This document shows, piece after piece, positions 20,662 through 29,816 of a stretch of 62,500 nucleotides of DNA. Origin of the DNA: Paenibacillus sp. V4I3 (GTDB lineage Bacteria > Bacillota > Bacilli > Paenibacillales > NBRC-103111); the NCBI RefSeq assembly GCF_030817215.1, contig NZ_JAUSZA010000001.1, forward strand, positions 1,395,001-1,457,500, read 5' to 3'. A program made the translations under genes and the position numbers. The stretch's first letter is position 1. The number at the start of each line of letters is the position of its first letter. The notes beneath the pieces are model-generated. The model was not told the origin of the DNA. It ran no database searches and was given only the letters and a program-made list of their open reading frames with translations.

Positions 20662-21306
20662 GTGAGTGTCGACCTCAAAGAACTGAGAATGTATGATTAT
20701 GACCTCAAGCCAGATGAAGACATCGTCGAAGCAGTCCGTGAAGGCAGTAGCGAAGCGTTGGAATACCTTATCAACAAATATAAGAATTTCGTACGTGCCA
20801 AAGCACGTTCTTATTTTTTGATAGGTGCAGACCGAGAAGACATTGTGCAGGAAGGTATGATAGGTTTATATAAATCTATTCGCGACTTCCGAGGAGACAA
20901 GCTTGCTTCATTCAAAGCCTTTGCTGAACTGTGCATCACGCGGCAGATCATCACGGCGATCAAAACAGCAACGCGTCAGAAGCACATTCCTCTTAATTCC
21001 TACGTGTCATTGGACAAGCCTATCTATGATGAAGATTCTGATCGTACGCTGCTTGACGTTATTAGCGGTTCCCGGGTTACAGATCCTGAGGAGCTTGTAA
21101 TCAATCAAGAAGAGTTTACGGGCCTTGAAGATAAAATGGGAGAGATATTAAGTGACCTAGAGCGCAGGGTACTGATGCTCTATCTCGATGGCAGATCGTA
21201 TCAAGAAATTGCCGTTGATCTCGATCGTCATGTGAAGTCTATTGATAATGCTCTTCAACGTGTTAAACGCAAGCTTGAACGTTATCTAGAAGTCCGAGAT
21301 TTGTAG
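20662..21306 (+). CDS. sigH: RNA polymerase sigma-H factor
   Basis: Alternative sigma factor for the transition to stationary phase, competence and sporulation onset. 214 residues from GTG 20662, placed 7 nt after GGAGGG; upstream in-frame TTGs at 20656 and 20659 are alternatives. Region 2 motifs KNFVRAKARSYFLIGADRED and VQEGMIGLYKSIRDF, and the region 4 helix-turn-helix DGRSYQEIAVDLDRHVKSID, are as in SigH of Bacillus. Own promoter upstream, terminator after; it is not in an operon with rpmG. Confidence 0.96.
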   Translation: MSVDLKELRMYDYDLKPDEDIVEAVREGSSEALEYLINKYKNFVRAKARSYFLIGADREDIVQEGMIGLYKSIRDFRGDKLASFKAFAELCITRQIITAIKTATRQKHIPLNSYVSLDKPIYDEDSDRTLLDVISGSRVTDPEELVINQEEFTGLEDKMGEILSDLERRVLMLYLDGRSYQEIAVDLDRHVKSIDNALQRVKRKLERYLEVRDL

Positions 21307-21311
21307 GAAGT

Positions 21312-21347
21312 ACCCGCGCCGCTTAAGCTGTGCGGGTGTTTTTCTTT
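21312..21347 (+). terminator. Rho-independent terminator after sigH
   Basis: ACCCGC (21312-21317) pairs with GCGGGT (21332-21337), with an inner GCTTAAGC; followed by GTTTTTCTTT. Confidence 0.87.
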
Positions 21348-21416
21348 GGGAGAATGTTTAACAATTGTCTAGGGAGTCTATACTGATGATACTCTCGCAT
21401 TTATGAGACTTCTGCC

Positions 21417-21446
21417 TTGACACCCTATTACGGGTTGTGATAAAGT
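21417..21446 (+). promoter_or_regulatory. Sigma-A promoter of rpmG-secE-nusG
   Basis: TTGACA (21417-21422) and TAAAGT (21441-21446), 18-nt spacer. The ~80-nt leader that follows contains AGCCCT and AGGGCT arms before a TTTAATT run, a possible weak attenuator. Confidence 0.7.
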
Positions 21447-21530
21447 ATTTCAGGTAGCCCTAAAAGTCGCTTTCTTTTTGACGCGCTTAGAAGGGCTTTA
21501 ATTAGAAAGTGTCTGTAGGAGGTGTACATC

Positions 21531-21680
21531 ATGCGGGTCATCATCACATTAGCGTGCACAAATTGCAAACAAAGAAACTATGCATCCACTAAAAATAAGC
21601 GCAACAATCCCGACCGTATTGAGTTGAAGAAATATTGCAAATTTTGCAATGAACATACTGCTCATCGCGAGACTAGGTAG
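21531..21680 (+). CDS. rpmG: 50S ribosomal protein L33
   Basis: 49-residue ribosomal protein, zinc-binding form, with CTNC (residues 9-12) and CKFC (near 36-39) and the usual [16 protein letters not shown] core (here [12 protein letters not shown]). ATG 21531 follows TAGGAGGTGTACATC. First of a small secretion/transcription operon, 19 nt before secE, an arrangement typical of Firmicutes. Confidence 0.96.
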   Translation: MRVIITLACTNCKQRNYASTKNKRNNPDRIELKKYCKFCNEHTAHRETR

Positions 21681-21699
21681 TTCTTTGGAGGTGTAGTTT

Positions 21700-21912
21700 G
21701 TGGCGTTCTTGGCTAGAATGAGACAAAGCTTCGGATCCACTTTTTCCTTCTTCACCGACAGTTGGTCAGAACTCAAAAAGGTCAAGTGGCCAAGTCGCAA
21801 AGAGATGACTACCTATACGCTTGTCGTATTGGGTACTGTAGCTTTTGTTGCCATCTATTTTTTTGTGCTGGATCTAGGAATTTCTGAGTTGCTGCGCCTT
21901 GTTTTTAAATAA
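21700..21912 (+). CDS. secE: SecE, preprotein translocase subunit
   Basis: Clamp subunit of the SecYEG channel. 70 residues with one C-terminal membrane span (VLGTVAFVAIYFFVLDLGI) preceded by the conserved amphipathic motif ELKKVKWPSRKEM. GTG 21700 lies 6 nt after GGAGGTG. Slightly longer at the N-terminus than the B. subtilis protein. SecY is encoded at 47902 in the spc region. Confidence 0.95.
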   Translation: MAFLARMRQSFGSTFSFFTDSWSELKKVKWPSRKEMTTYTLVVLGTVAFVAIYFFVLDLGISELLRLVFK

Positions 21913-21936
21913 ACAGGACTATAGGTGAATTTATTC

Positions 21937-22470
21937 ATGGAAAAAAGATGGTACGTCGTACATACCTATTCAGGGTATGAGAACAAAGTGAAAGCCAACT
22001 TAGAGAAACGCGTTGAATCTATGGAAATGACGGACAAGATCTTCCGTGTGCTTGTGCCTATGGAAGAAGAACTGGTAAACAAAGACGGCAAGAAAAAAGT
22101 CGTCATGCGTAAAGTTTATCCAGGTTATGTCCTCGTAGAAATGATTCAAACGGATGACTCTTGGTATGTTGTACGTAATACGCCAGGAGTAACTGGATTC
22201 GTAGGTTCTACTGGATCCGGCTCTAAACCGACTGCATTATTACCTGAGGAAGTTGAATCTATCCTGAAGCATATGGGTATGGAAGAGCCGAAGGAGAAAA
22301 TCGACTTCGAACTCAAAGAAACCGTACGCGTCAAGGTGGGACCTTTCGCAAACTTTGTCGGCTCTGTTGAAGAAATTGTTGCTGACAAGGGTAAACTTAA
22401 GGTGCATGTCAACATGTTTGGTAGAGAAACCCCGCTTGAGCTCGATTTCGACCAAGTGGAAAAGCTATAA
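21937..22470 (+). CDS. nusG: NusG, transcription elongation/termination factor
   Basis: Binds RNA polymerase beta-prime clamp helices and modulates pausing and Rho action. 177 residues. The NGN domain begins EKRWYVVHTYSGYENKVKAN and includes KVYPGYVLVEM and VRNTPGVTGFVG. The C-terminal KOW domain reads VRVKVGPFANFVGSVEEI. ATG 21937 is 9 nt after AGGTGA; an in-frame GTG at 21925 overlaps that site and is unlikely. Confidence 0.96.
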   Translation: MEKRWYVVHTYSGYENKVKANLEKRVESMEMTDKIFRVLVPMEEELVNKDGKKKVVMRKVYPGYVLVEMIQTDDSWYVVRNTPGVTGFVGSTGSGSKPTALLPEEVESILKHMGMEEPKEKIDFELKETVRVKVGPFANFVGSVEEIVADKGKLKVHVNMFGRETPLELDFDQVEKL

Positions 22471-22607
22471 AACAAGACAACCAAGGGTTTCTACCAGGTC
22501 TATTCCTCGGGATAGACCTTCGTTAGTGGGATGGATAGCAAATCCCAAAGTAGAGAGACTTTGATTCCATCAAAGATCCCTATATTCTATGCAAGGAGGT
22601 GTCTATC
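22471..22607 (+). promoter_or_regulatory. rplK leader with two hairpins
   Basis: 137 nt between nusG and rplK. Contains GGTCTAT...ATAGACC (22498-22519) and TGGGAT...ATCCCA (near 22527-22547). No U-run follows, so these are not terminators. A candidate site for L1 or L11 autoregulation by position; the protein bound is inference. Confidence 0.45.
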
Positions 22608-23033
22608 ATGGCAAAAAAGGTTATTAAAATCGTGAAGCTTCAAGTTCAAGCTGCGAAAGCAAATCCAGCACCACCGATTGGTCCAGCATTGGGTCAAGCA
22701 GGTGTGAACATTATGGCTTTCTGTAAAGAGTTTAACGCTCGTACTGCTGATCAAGTTGGTCTTATCATTCCGGTTGAAATCACAGTATTCGAGGATCGTT
22801 CCTTTACATTCATCACTAAAACGCCTCCGGCTGCAGTTCTTCTTCGCGTCGTTGCTGGTATCGAAAAAGGATCCGGTGAACCAAACAAAAAGAAAGTTGC
22901 AACTGTGAAACGCGCAAAAGTTCGCGAAATCGCTGAACAAAAAATGCCTGACCTAAATGCTGCATCCGTTGAGGCTGCAATGCGTATGGTTGAAGGTACT
23001 GCTCGCAGCATGGGAATCGTCATCGAAGATTAA
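22608..23033 (+). CDS. rplK: 50S ribosomal protein L11
   Basis: GTPase-centre protein that binds 23S rRNA with L10/L12 and is needed for RelA activation. 141 residues. N-domain [20 protein letters not shown] with the proline-rich linker (thiopeptide region) and C-domain ending [20 protein letters not shown] 22608 follows AAGGAGGTGTCTATC. Confidence 0.97.
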   Translation: MAKKVIKIVKLQVQAAKANPAPPIGPALGQAGVNIMAFCKEFNARTADQVGLIIPVEITVFEDRSFTFITKTPPAAVLLRVVAGIEKGSGEPNKKKVATVKRAKVREIAEQKMPDLNAASVEAAMRMVEGTARSMGIVIED

Positions 23034-23063
23034 TTCCGCAAGGAATGCGGTTAAACGGTAAGC

Positions 23064-23100
23064 TAAGCTTACGAAGTGAGTTTTCTCTGTGAAAACTCTT
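23064..23100 (+). repeat. Dispersed hairpin repeat, copy B
   Basis: TAAGCTTACGAAG followed by a perfect 8-bp stem, GAGTTTTC (23078-23085) and GAAAACTC (23091-23098), with a 5-nt loop. Lies in the rplK-rplA gap, 53 nt before the rplA start. Same family as copies at 13681, 46257 (inverted) and 51268. Confidence 0.75.
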
Positions 23101-23153
23101 CAGCCGCTCGGTGGGAGGATTATCCGCTAATACCACTAAGGAGGATATTTAAA

Positions 23154-23846
23154 ATGCCTAAACACGGTAAAAAATACCGCGAGGTATCTCAGCTTGTTGA
23201 CGCTGAAGCCTTGTATGATCCGTCAGAAGCAATCGAGCTTGTTAAGAAAACAGCTCCTGCTAAATTTGATGAAACTGTAGATGTTGCAGTTCGTTTGGGT
23301 GTTGACCCAAGAAAACAAGATCAGGCTGTTCGTGGTGTCGTTGTACTTCCACACGGTACTGGTAAAACGAAACGTGTACTTGTATTTGCCAAAGGCGAGA
23401 AAGCGAAAGAAGCTGAAGCAGCTGGTGCAGATTTTGTTGGTGATGCTGATATGATCAACAAAATTCAACAAGGTTGGTTCGAATTTGACGTTTGCGTAGC
23501 TACTCCAGACATGATGAGCGAAGTTGGTAAACTGGGTCGTATCCTCGGGGGTAAAGGTTTAATGCCAAACCCTAAAGCAGGAACAGTTACTTTCGACGTT
23601 ACCAAAGCTGTTCAGGAGATCAAAGCTGGTAAAATCGAATACCGTCTTGACAAAGCAGGACAAATCCATGCTCCACTTGGTAAAGTATCTTTCGATGCGG
23701 ATAAGTTGAACGAAAACTTCAAAGCATTGGTTGATGCGCTTGTTAGAGCGAAACCAGCAGCTGCTAAAGGTGTTTACCTGAAAAACATTGCTGTATCTTC
23801 GACAATGGGACCTAGTGTTCGTGTGAACCTGTCATCCTTCAGATAA
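23154..23846 (+). CDS. rplA: 50S ribosomal protein L1
   Basis: L1-stalk protein guiding E-site tRNA exit, also a translational repressor of its own operon in many bacteria. 230 residues. Conserved [11 protein letters not shown] start, [19 protein letters not shown], and [22 protein letters not shown] 23154 follows AAGGAGGATATTTAAA. The in-frame extension upstream translates repeat copy B and is not coding. Confidence 0.97.
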   Translation: MPKHGKKYREVSQLVDAEALYDPSEAIELVKKTAPAKFDETVDVAVRLGVDPRKQDQAVRGVVVLPHGTGKTKRVLVFAKGEKAKEAEAAGADFVGDADMINKIQQGWFEFDVCVATPDMMSEVGKLGRILGGKGLMPNPKAGTVTFDVTKAVQEIKAGKIEYRLDKAGQIHAPLGKVSFDADKLNENFKALVDALVRAKPAAAKGVYLKNIAVSSTMGPSVRVNLSSFR

Positions 23847-23904
23847 GTAAAAGCTACCAGTTGACTTCGGTTGCTGGGCGTGATACTCTATCAAAGGTCA
23901 TAAA

Positions 23905-24050
23905 AATGAATATGCAAACCGTAGACAGTAGGTGCCAACGTGCTTAATTTCCTACCGAGGTGTTATGATATATATAGCGATTTCTTTGTACATCAGGGAA
24001 ATAGTGAACACATCATGCCTTCGTAGCGTCTACGAAGGCATTTCTTATTT
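23905..24050 (+). promoter_or_regulatory. Ribosomal L10 leader with terminator
   Basis: Autoregulatory leader of rplJ-rplL bound by the L10-L12 complex. The signature segments AACCGTAGACAGTAGGTGCC (23917-23936) and TTAATTTCCTACCGAGGTG (23945-23963) pair through the GTAGG/CCTAC arms. The leader ends in a 12-bp perfect stem ATGCCTTCGTAG/CTACGAAGGCAT (24015-24041) and TTTCTTATTTT, an intrinsic terminator. A TTGACT at 23861 may be the -35 of its promoter, but no good -10 was seen. A further ~70 nt lead to rplJ. Confidence 0.88.
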
Positions 24051-24120
24051 TAATAAGGAATGCTGATGCTCCTACTGTTTGCGATCTTGAAAGATAAATG
24101 CATAAGAAGTGAGGTGTACT

Positions 24121-24630
24121 ATGGCAAACGCGAAAATTCTTGCACAGAAAGAACAAGCAGTAGCTGAAGTAACTGAAAAGTTCAAAGCTAGTGCTTCTAC
24201 AATCATAGCAGACTACCGCGGTTTGAACGTAGCTCAAGTAACACAGCTGCGTAAAACCTTGCGCGAAGCTGGTATTGAATTCGTAGTTCTCAAGAACTCG
24301 TTGGCTAGACGCGCATCAGCAAATGCTGAATTAAGCGCATTGGATGAGTACCTAACAGGTCCAACTGCTATTGCTTTCAGCAATGACGATCTAGTCGCTC
24401 CAGCGAAAATCTTGACTGAATTTGCGAAAAAGAATGATCAATTGAGCGTAAAAGGCGGCGTGGTCGAAGGCCGCGTAGTTGGATACGATCAAATCAAAGC
24501 ACTTGCTGAACTTCCATCCAGAGATGGTCTTCTCTCCATGTTGCTTAGCGTTCTTCAAGCTCCAGTTCGTAACTTTGCACTTGCTGTTAAAGCAGTTGCT
24601 GAGAAAAAAGAAGCTGAAGGTCAAGCTTAA
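24121..24630 (+). CDS. rplJ: 50S ribosomal protein L10
   Basis: Stalk base protein binding L12 dimers. 169 residues. Starts [20 protein letters not shown], with [20 protein letters not shown] and [13 protein letters not shown] typical of bacterial L10. The C-terminal helix for L12 binding is present. ATG 24121 is 4 nt after GAGGTGTAC. Downstream of the L10 leader, upstream of rplL. Confidence 0.97.
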   Translation: MANAKILAQKEQAVAEVTEKFKASASTIIADYRGLNVAQVTQLRKTLREAGIEFVVLKNSLARRASANAELSALDEYLTGPTAIAFSNDDLVAPAKILTEFAKKNDQLSVKGGVVEGRVVGYDQIKALAELPSRDGLLSMLLSVLQAPVRNFALAVKAVAEKKEAEGQA

Positions 24631-24684
24631 TTTTGTTTTACAACAACAACCACAAAATATATGAATGATAATGGAGGTTTAACC

Positions 24685-25050
24685 ATGAGCAACAATGCAA
24701 CGATCCTAGAAGCAATCAAAGGCATGACAATCTTGGAATTGAACGACCTGGTTAAAGCAATTGAAGAAGAGTTTGGCGTAACAGCAGCAGCTCCAGTAGC
24801 AGCTGGCGGTGGCGCAGCAGTAGCAGTTGAAGAAGCTCAAACTGAGTTTGACGTTATCTTGACTAGCGCTGGCGCATCCAAAATCAACGTAATTAAAGTA
24901 GTTCGCGAAATCACAGGTCTTGGCCTGAAAGAAGCGAAAGACTTGGTTGATGGCGCTCCTAAAGCAGTTAAAGAAAAAGTTAGCTCCGAAGAAGCAGAAG
25001 CTGTTAAAGCTAAGCTTACAGAAGCTGGCGCATCCGTAGAAGTTAAGTAA
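24685..25050 (+). CDS. rplL: 50S ribosomal protein L7/L12
   Basis: Multicopy stalk protein recruiting translational GTPases. 121 residues. N-terminal dimerisation helices, an Ala/Gly/Pro-rich hinge ([15 protein letters not shown]) and a C-domain with [20 protein letters not shown] and [13 protein letters not shown] 24685 follows ATGGAGGTTTAACC. Terminator directly downstream. Confidence 0.97.
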   Translation: MSNNATILEAIKGMTILELNDLVKAIEEEFGVTAAAPVAAGGGAAVAVEEAQTEFDVILTSAGASKINVIKVVREITGLGLKEAKDLVDGAPKAVKEKVSSEEAEAVKAKLTEAGASVEVK

Positions 25051-25063
25051 TCTTTCAATAGGA

Positions 25064-25098
25064 AACCTCTTGAAGCTTGACTTCAAGAGGTTTTTTTA
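25064..25098 (+). terminator. Rho-independent terminator after rplL
   Basis: AACCTCTTGAAG (25064-25075) and CTTCAAGAGGTT (25081-25092), a perfect 12-bp stem followed by TTTTTT. Confidence 0.93.
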
Positions 25099-25195
25099 AC
25101 CGTTATAAGATGAGGTTTTTACCCTTAGGAAAGCCTTAGGAACGCTCTCGTTATTTGATTTTCCTAAAGGTAAAAGTGGAGGAGGAATTCATAAC

Positions 25196-25792
25196 GTGTC
25201 AGAGCATTACTATACGGAGCGACCGACGGTTAAACGAGATGTTCATACTATGCAAGAAGTGCTGCGTGGCAAAACATATACGTTCCTGACGGATGCGGGA
25301 GTCTTTTCGAAAAAAGGTGTCGATTATGGTAGTAAGCATTTAATTGAAACCATGCAGCTGCGCGAGGATGCTAAGGTTCTTGATGTCGGGTGTGGTTACG
25401 GTCCTATTGGGCTAAGCGCTGCTGTGATGTGTCCGAAAGGGCATGTGACAATGGTTGATATCAATGAGAGAGCGATTGAGCTTTCTATTGATAATGCGAG
25501 GCGTAACGGAATTACGAATGTAACCATCCTCCAAAGTGATCTCTTGGAACAAGTAAAGGAGCAGCGTTTTGACGCTGTTTTAACCAATCCACCGATTCGT
25601 GCCGGCAAGGAAGTCGTTCATCGCATTTTTACAGATGCTTATGATTGTTTAGTTGACGGTGGGTCTATCTGGGTTGTTATTCAAAAAAAGCAGGGTGCTC
25701 CATCGGCAATGAAAAAACTCGAGTCTTTGTACAATGAAGTTACTGAGGTATCCAAAGATAAAGGATACAAAATTCTCAAAGCCACGAAGTAA
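25196..25792 (+). CDS. ybxB: Class I SAM-dependent methyltransferase, RsmC/YbxB type
   Basis: Probable rRNA guanine N2-methyltransferase. 198 residues. Rossmann motif I VLDVGCGYGPIGL near 62-74, acidic motif II VDINERAIEL near 87-96, and the amino-methyltransferase motif IV as NPPIRAGKEV near 134-143, where NPPF is more usual. GTG 25196 lies 10 nt after GGAGGAGG. Always found just before rpoB in Bacillales; the exact methylation target is not shown by the sequence. Confidence 0.9.
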   Translation: MSEHYYTERPTVKRDVHTMQEVLRGKTYTFLTDAGVFSKKGVDYGSKHLIETMQLREDAKVLDVGCGYGPIGLSAAVMCPKGHVTMVDINERAIELSIDNARRNGITNVTILQSDLLEQVKEQRFDAVLTNPPIRAGKEVVHRIFTDAYDCLVDGGSIWVVIQKKQGAPSAMKKLESLYNEVTEVSKDKGYKILKATK

Positions 25793-25878
25793 TTGAGACC
25801 AAGTCACTTCTCATTAAACGTGGTCACTCACCCATGAATGGCCTTGTTAGAGGTTTTGTTACAATCGAGGGAATTTGT

Positions 25879-26206
25879 TTGACTTGACATTTCAAATGTG
25901 GTATTATTAAAAAATGTCAGTATTAAGATGGGACACATGTCTTTAGTTAACAAAAATGTCAAGTGTTTTTTTCTTCCGGGATGAATAAAATTTGAACTTG
26001 TAACGTATAATGTTTGAATTTTAGGAAACTCTAACAGGATGGGAAGAAATATTTGGAAAAGTCTTATTGATTACAGGGAAAAACCTTCCTTCATACAGTC
26101 GCTTAATTCGGACGGGCTCCACTAACGGAGGCGTCCTGAGTGTACGTCGGTAGAAGTTTTTCTTCTTCTTTTTATTTATTGAGTAGAGTTGAGGGGTGAA
26201 TGAAAG
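25879..26206 (+). promoter_or_regulatory. rpoBC promoter and long structured leader
   Basis: A 413-nt gap separates ybxB and rpoB. TTGACT (25879-25884) and TATTAT (25902-25907) with a 17-nt spacer form a promoter. The inverted repeat ACTTGACATTT (25882-25892) / AAATGTCAAGT (25954-25964), followed by GTTTTTTTC, could terminate read-through from ybxB; its left arm includes the promoter -35. A second consensus -10 TATAAT is at 26006-26011. Further on, GGACG..CTCC and GGAG..CGTCC arms form a hairpin near 26110-26137, followed by a T-rich stretch. No known leader family recognised. Confidence 0.65.
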
Positions 26207-29200
26207 TTGGCGGGACATCTTGTTCAATTTGGACGACGTAAACGCAGGACTTATGCACGAATTAATGAGGTGCTGGGCATTCCAAACCTGATTGAAATCC
26301 AGCAAAAATCGTATGAGTGGTTTTTGGAAGAAGGACTTCGCGAGATGTTTCAGGATATCTCTCCGATCCAGGATTTTACAGGTAACCTAGTACTGGAGTT
26401 TATTGACTATAGCTTAGGCGAGCCTAAGTATTCAGTTGATGAATCCAAAGAACGCGACGTAACCTATGCGGCGCCGTTAAGAGTCAAAGTCCGTTTGATT
26501 AATAAGGAAACCGGTGAGGTCAAAGAACAAGAAGTGTTCATGGGGGATTTCCCTATCATGACTGACACGGGAACGTTCATTATTAACGGTGCGGAGCGTG
26601 TAATCGTCTCCCAGCTCGTTCGTTCACCCAGTGTTTATTATAGCACGAAAGTGGATAAAAACGGCAAAAAAACATATACCGCAACCGTCATTCCGAACCG
26701 TGGAGCCTGGTTAGAGCTTGAGACTGATGCGAAAGATATCATCTATGTTCGTATCGATCGCACGCGTAAAATTCCAGTAACTGTCCTTCTTCGTTCCTTA
26801 GGATTTGGTACAGATGCTGAGATTTTGGATTTGCTCGGTGATAATGAATACATCCGTAATACGCTCGATAAAGATAACACGGATTCTACGGAAAAAGCGT
26901 TAATCGAAATCTATGAGCGACTTCGTCCGGGTGAGCCTCCTACACTAGATAATGCTAGAAGTTTGATCGTTGCTCGTTTCTTTGATCCGAAGCGTTATGA
27001 TTTGGCCAATGTAGGTCGCTACAAAATCAACAAAAAACTTCATATCAAAAATAGATTGTTCAATCAACGTTTGGCTGAAACACTGGTGGACTCCGAGACT
27101 GGAGAAATCATTGCAGAAGCTGGGCAATTGCTTGATCGTCGTGTGCTTGATGAAATCCTTCCTTTTATTGAAAAAGGTGCAGGATATCAAGAATTTACGA
27201 TTCCTAAAGGTGTAACGGGCGCGGATACGATTCCGGTTCAGTGCATCAACGTTTATTCACCAACAGAAGAGGGCAAGGTCGTTAAAGTTATTTCTAACGG
27301 TGTTATTGATAAAACTGTCAAAAACATCACGCCTGCCGATATTATTTCATCTATTAACTATTTCATCAATTTACTTCACGGTATCGGAAATACGGATGAT
27401 ATTGACCACTTGGGTAACCGTAGACTTCGTTCTGTAGGTGAATTGCTGCAAAATCAATTCCGTATTGGTCTTTCCCGTATGGAGCGTGTTGTACGTGAAC
27501 GTATGTCGATTCAAGACGCGAATGTGATTACACCGCAAGCTTTGATCAACATTCGTCCTGTAATCGCATCGATTAAAGAGTTCTTCGGTAGCTCACAGCT
27601 TTCTCAGTTTATGGACCAAACGAATCCACTTGCTGAATTGACGCACAAAAGACGTCTGTCTGCACTCGGACCCGGCGGTTTGACGAGAGAGCGCGCAGGT
27701 ATGGAAGTTCGTGACGTGCATCACTCTCACTATGGCCGTATGTGTCCAATTGAGACGCCAGAGGGACCGAACATTGGTTTGATCAACTCCTTGTCTACAT
27801 TTGCCCGTATTAATGAATATGGCTTCATTGAGGCGCCATATCGTTGGGTAGATCCGAAGTCAGGACTTGTAACCGACCAAATCGCTTACCTGACAGCAGA
27901 CGAAGAGGATAACTATGTTATCGCTCAGGCGAATGCACAATTGACGGAAGATAATAAATTCGTTGAAGACGCAATTATCGTTCGTTATAAGGATGACAAC
28001 TTAACACTTCCGGTTGAACGTGTCGATTACATGGACGTTTCTCCGAAGCAAGTTGTTTCCGTGGCAACGGCGTTAATTCCGTTCCTTGAAAATGATGACT
28101 CCAACCGTGCGCTTATGGGTTCAAACATGCAGCGTCAAGCGGTTCCGCTTTTGATCCCGAAAGCACCTCTTGTAGGCACAGGTATGGAACATAAGGTCGC
28201 TAAAGACTCTGGAGTATGTATTGTCTCCAAATTCGATGGAATTATTGAGAAAGCTGCTGCGAACGAAATTTGGTTGCGTCGCCAAGAATTGGTCGATGGC
28301 AAGCTGGTTAGCGGCAACATCGTCAAATATAAACTCCACAAATTCATGCGTTCTAACCAAGGTACGTGCATCAATCAACGTCCGATTGTCAAAAAAGGCC
28401 AATTGGTTAAAGCGGGCGATATTCTTGCAGACGGACCTTCAACAGAACAAGGTGAATTGGCGCTTGGAGCGTAACGTTGTCGTAGCCTTCATGACTTGGG
28501 AAGGTTACAACTACGAGGATGCGATCTTGCTTAGCCAAAAGCTTGTGAAAGAAGATGTATACACTTCTATTCACATCGAGGAGTACGAGTCCGAAGCTCG
28601 TGATACGAAGCTGGGACCTGAAGAAATCACTCGTGATATCCCGAACGTTGGGGAAGATGCACTGAAAAATCTTGACGAGCGCGGTATTATCCGTGTCGGT
28701 GCCGAAATCGGCGCAGGCGATATCCTTGTTGGTAAAGTAACACCTAAAGGTGTAACAGAGCTGACAGCGGAAGAAAGATTGCTGCATGCGATCTTCGGTG
28801 AGAAGGCTCGTGAGGTTCGTGATACATCCCTTCGCGTGCCGCATGGTACAGACGGTATCGTTGTTGATGTGAAAGTATTTACTCGTGAGAACGGCGATGA
28901 GCTGCCTCCTGGTGTGAACCAACTCGTTCGTGTCTATATCGCACAAAAACGGAAAATTTCCGAAGGCGATAAAATGGCGGGACGTCACGGTAATAAAGGG
29001 GTAGTTGCACGTATTCTTCCGGAAGAAGATATGCCTTTCCTTCCAGATGGTACACCGGTTGAAGTTGTATTGAATCCACTAGGGGTTCCTTCACGGATGA
29101 ATATCGGTCAAGTTCTTGAAGTTCACTTAGGTATGGCTTCCAAGTACCTGGGTATCCATGCTGCAACGCCAGTATTCGATGGAGCGCGTGAGTATGACGT

Positions 29201-29747
29201 GTTCGATGCGATGGAAGAAGCAGGTATGCAGCGTAGCGGTAAAACGATTCTGTACGATGGTCGTACAGGTGAGTCGTTCGAACGCGAAGTTACCGTTGGT
29301 GTCATGTACATGATTAAACTGGCGCACATGGTTGATGATAAAATCCATGCCCGTTCAACAGGACCTTACTCCCTTGTTACTCAGCAGCCGCTGGGTGGTA
29401 AAGCGCAGTTCGGTGGACAACGTTTCGGGGAGATGGAGGTATGGGCACTCGAGGCTTATGGAGCTGCTTATACACTGCAAGAAATTCTTACTGTGAAGTC
29501 CGATGACGTTGTAGGCCGTGTGAAAACATATGAGTCTATCGTTAAAGGCGAGAATGTTCCAGAGCCAGGTGTTCCGGAATCATTCAAAGTTTTGATCAAA
29601 GAGCTTCAAAGCTTAGGTATGGATGTTAAAATCCTTTCCGGCGACGAAGAAGAGATCGAAATGAGAGAAGCCGACGATGACGACGAAGTCACTAGCGATA
29701 AATTAAACCTAAACTTAGAGGGCTCTGAATTAGGAGTCAACGAATAA
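26207..29747 (+). CDS. rpoB: RNA polymerase beta subunit, with a +1 frameshift in this sequence
   Basis: Catalytic-core subunit and rifampicin target. The first frame (26207-28474) ends abruptly after ELALG at about residue 754. The remainder (from about 28470 to 29747) continues in the +1 frame as [20 protein letters not shown]. Deleting the A or the G within GGAGCGT (28466-28472) restores LGRNVVVAF and a 1179-residue product, the normal length. The rifampicin region ([33 protein letters not shown]) is wild type. Start TTG 26207 follows GAGGGGTGA. Because rpoB is essential and no second copy is visible, a sequence error is the simplest explanation. Confidence 0.95.
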
Positions 29748-29816
29748 AGAACACCACAATAGATCGAGAACGATTCACTGCATAGTGGGTTTAAATTCTT
29801 AAAGGAGGGTTGCTCC

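Noticed and set aside
21700..21912. SecE N-terminal extension as a novel domain
   Set aside because: Only about ten extra residues, within normal variation for Firmicute SecE.
26021..26305. 94-codon minus-strand frame in the rpoB leader
   Set aside because: It overlaps the rpoB start, contains a Lys-run from the T-rich leader, and resembles no protein.
28221..29747. A separate gene for the C-terminal half of RNA polymerase beta (naturally split rpoB)
   Set aside because: The second frame has no ribosome site near a sensible start, and its first ~85 codons translate the rpoB N-terminal frame out of register. One extra base explains the break.
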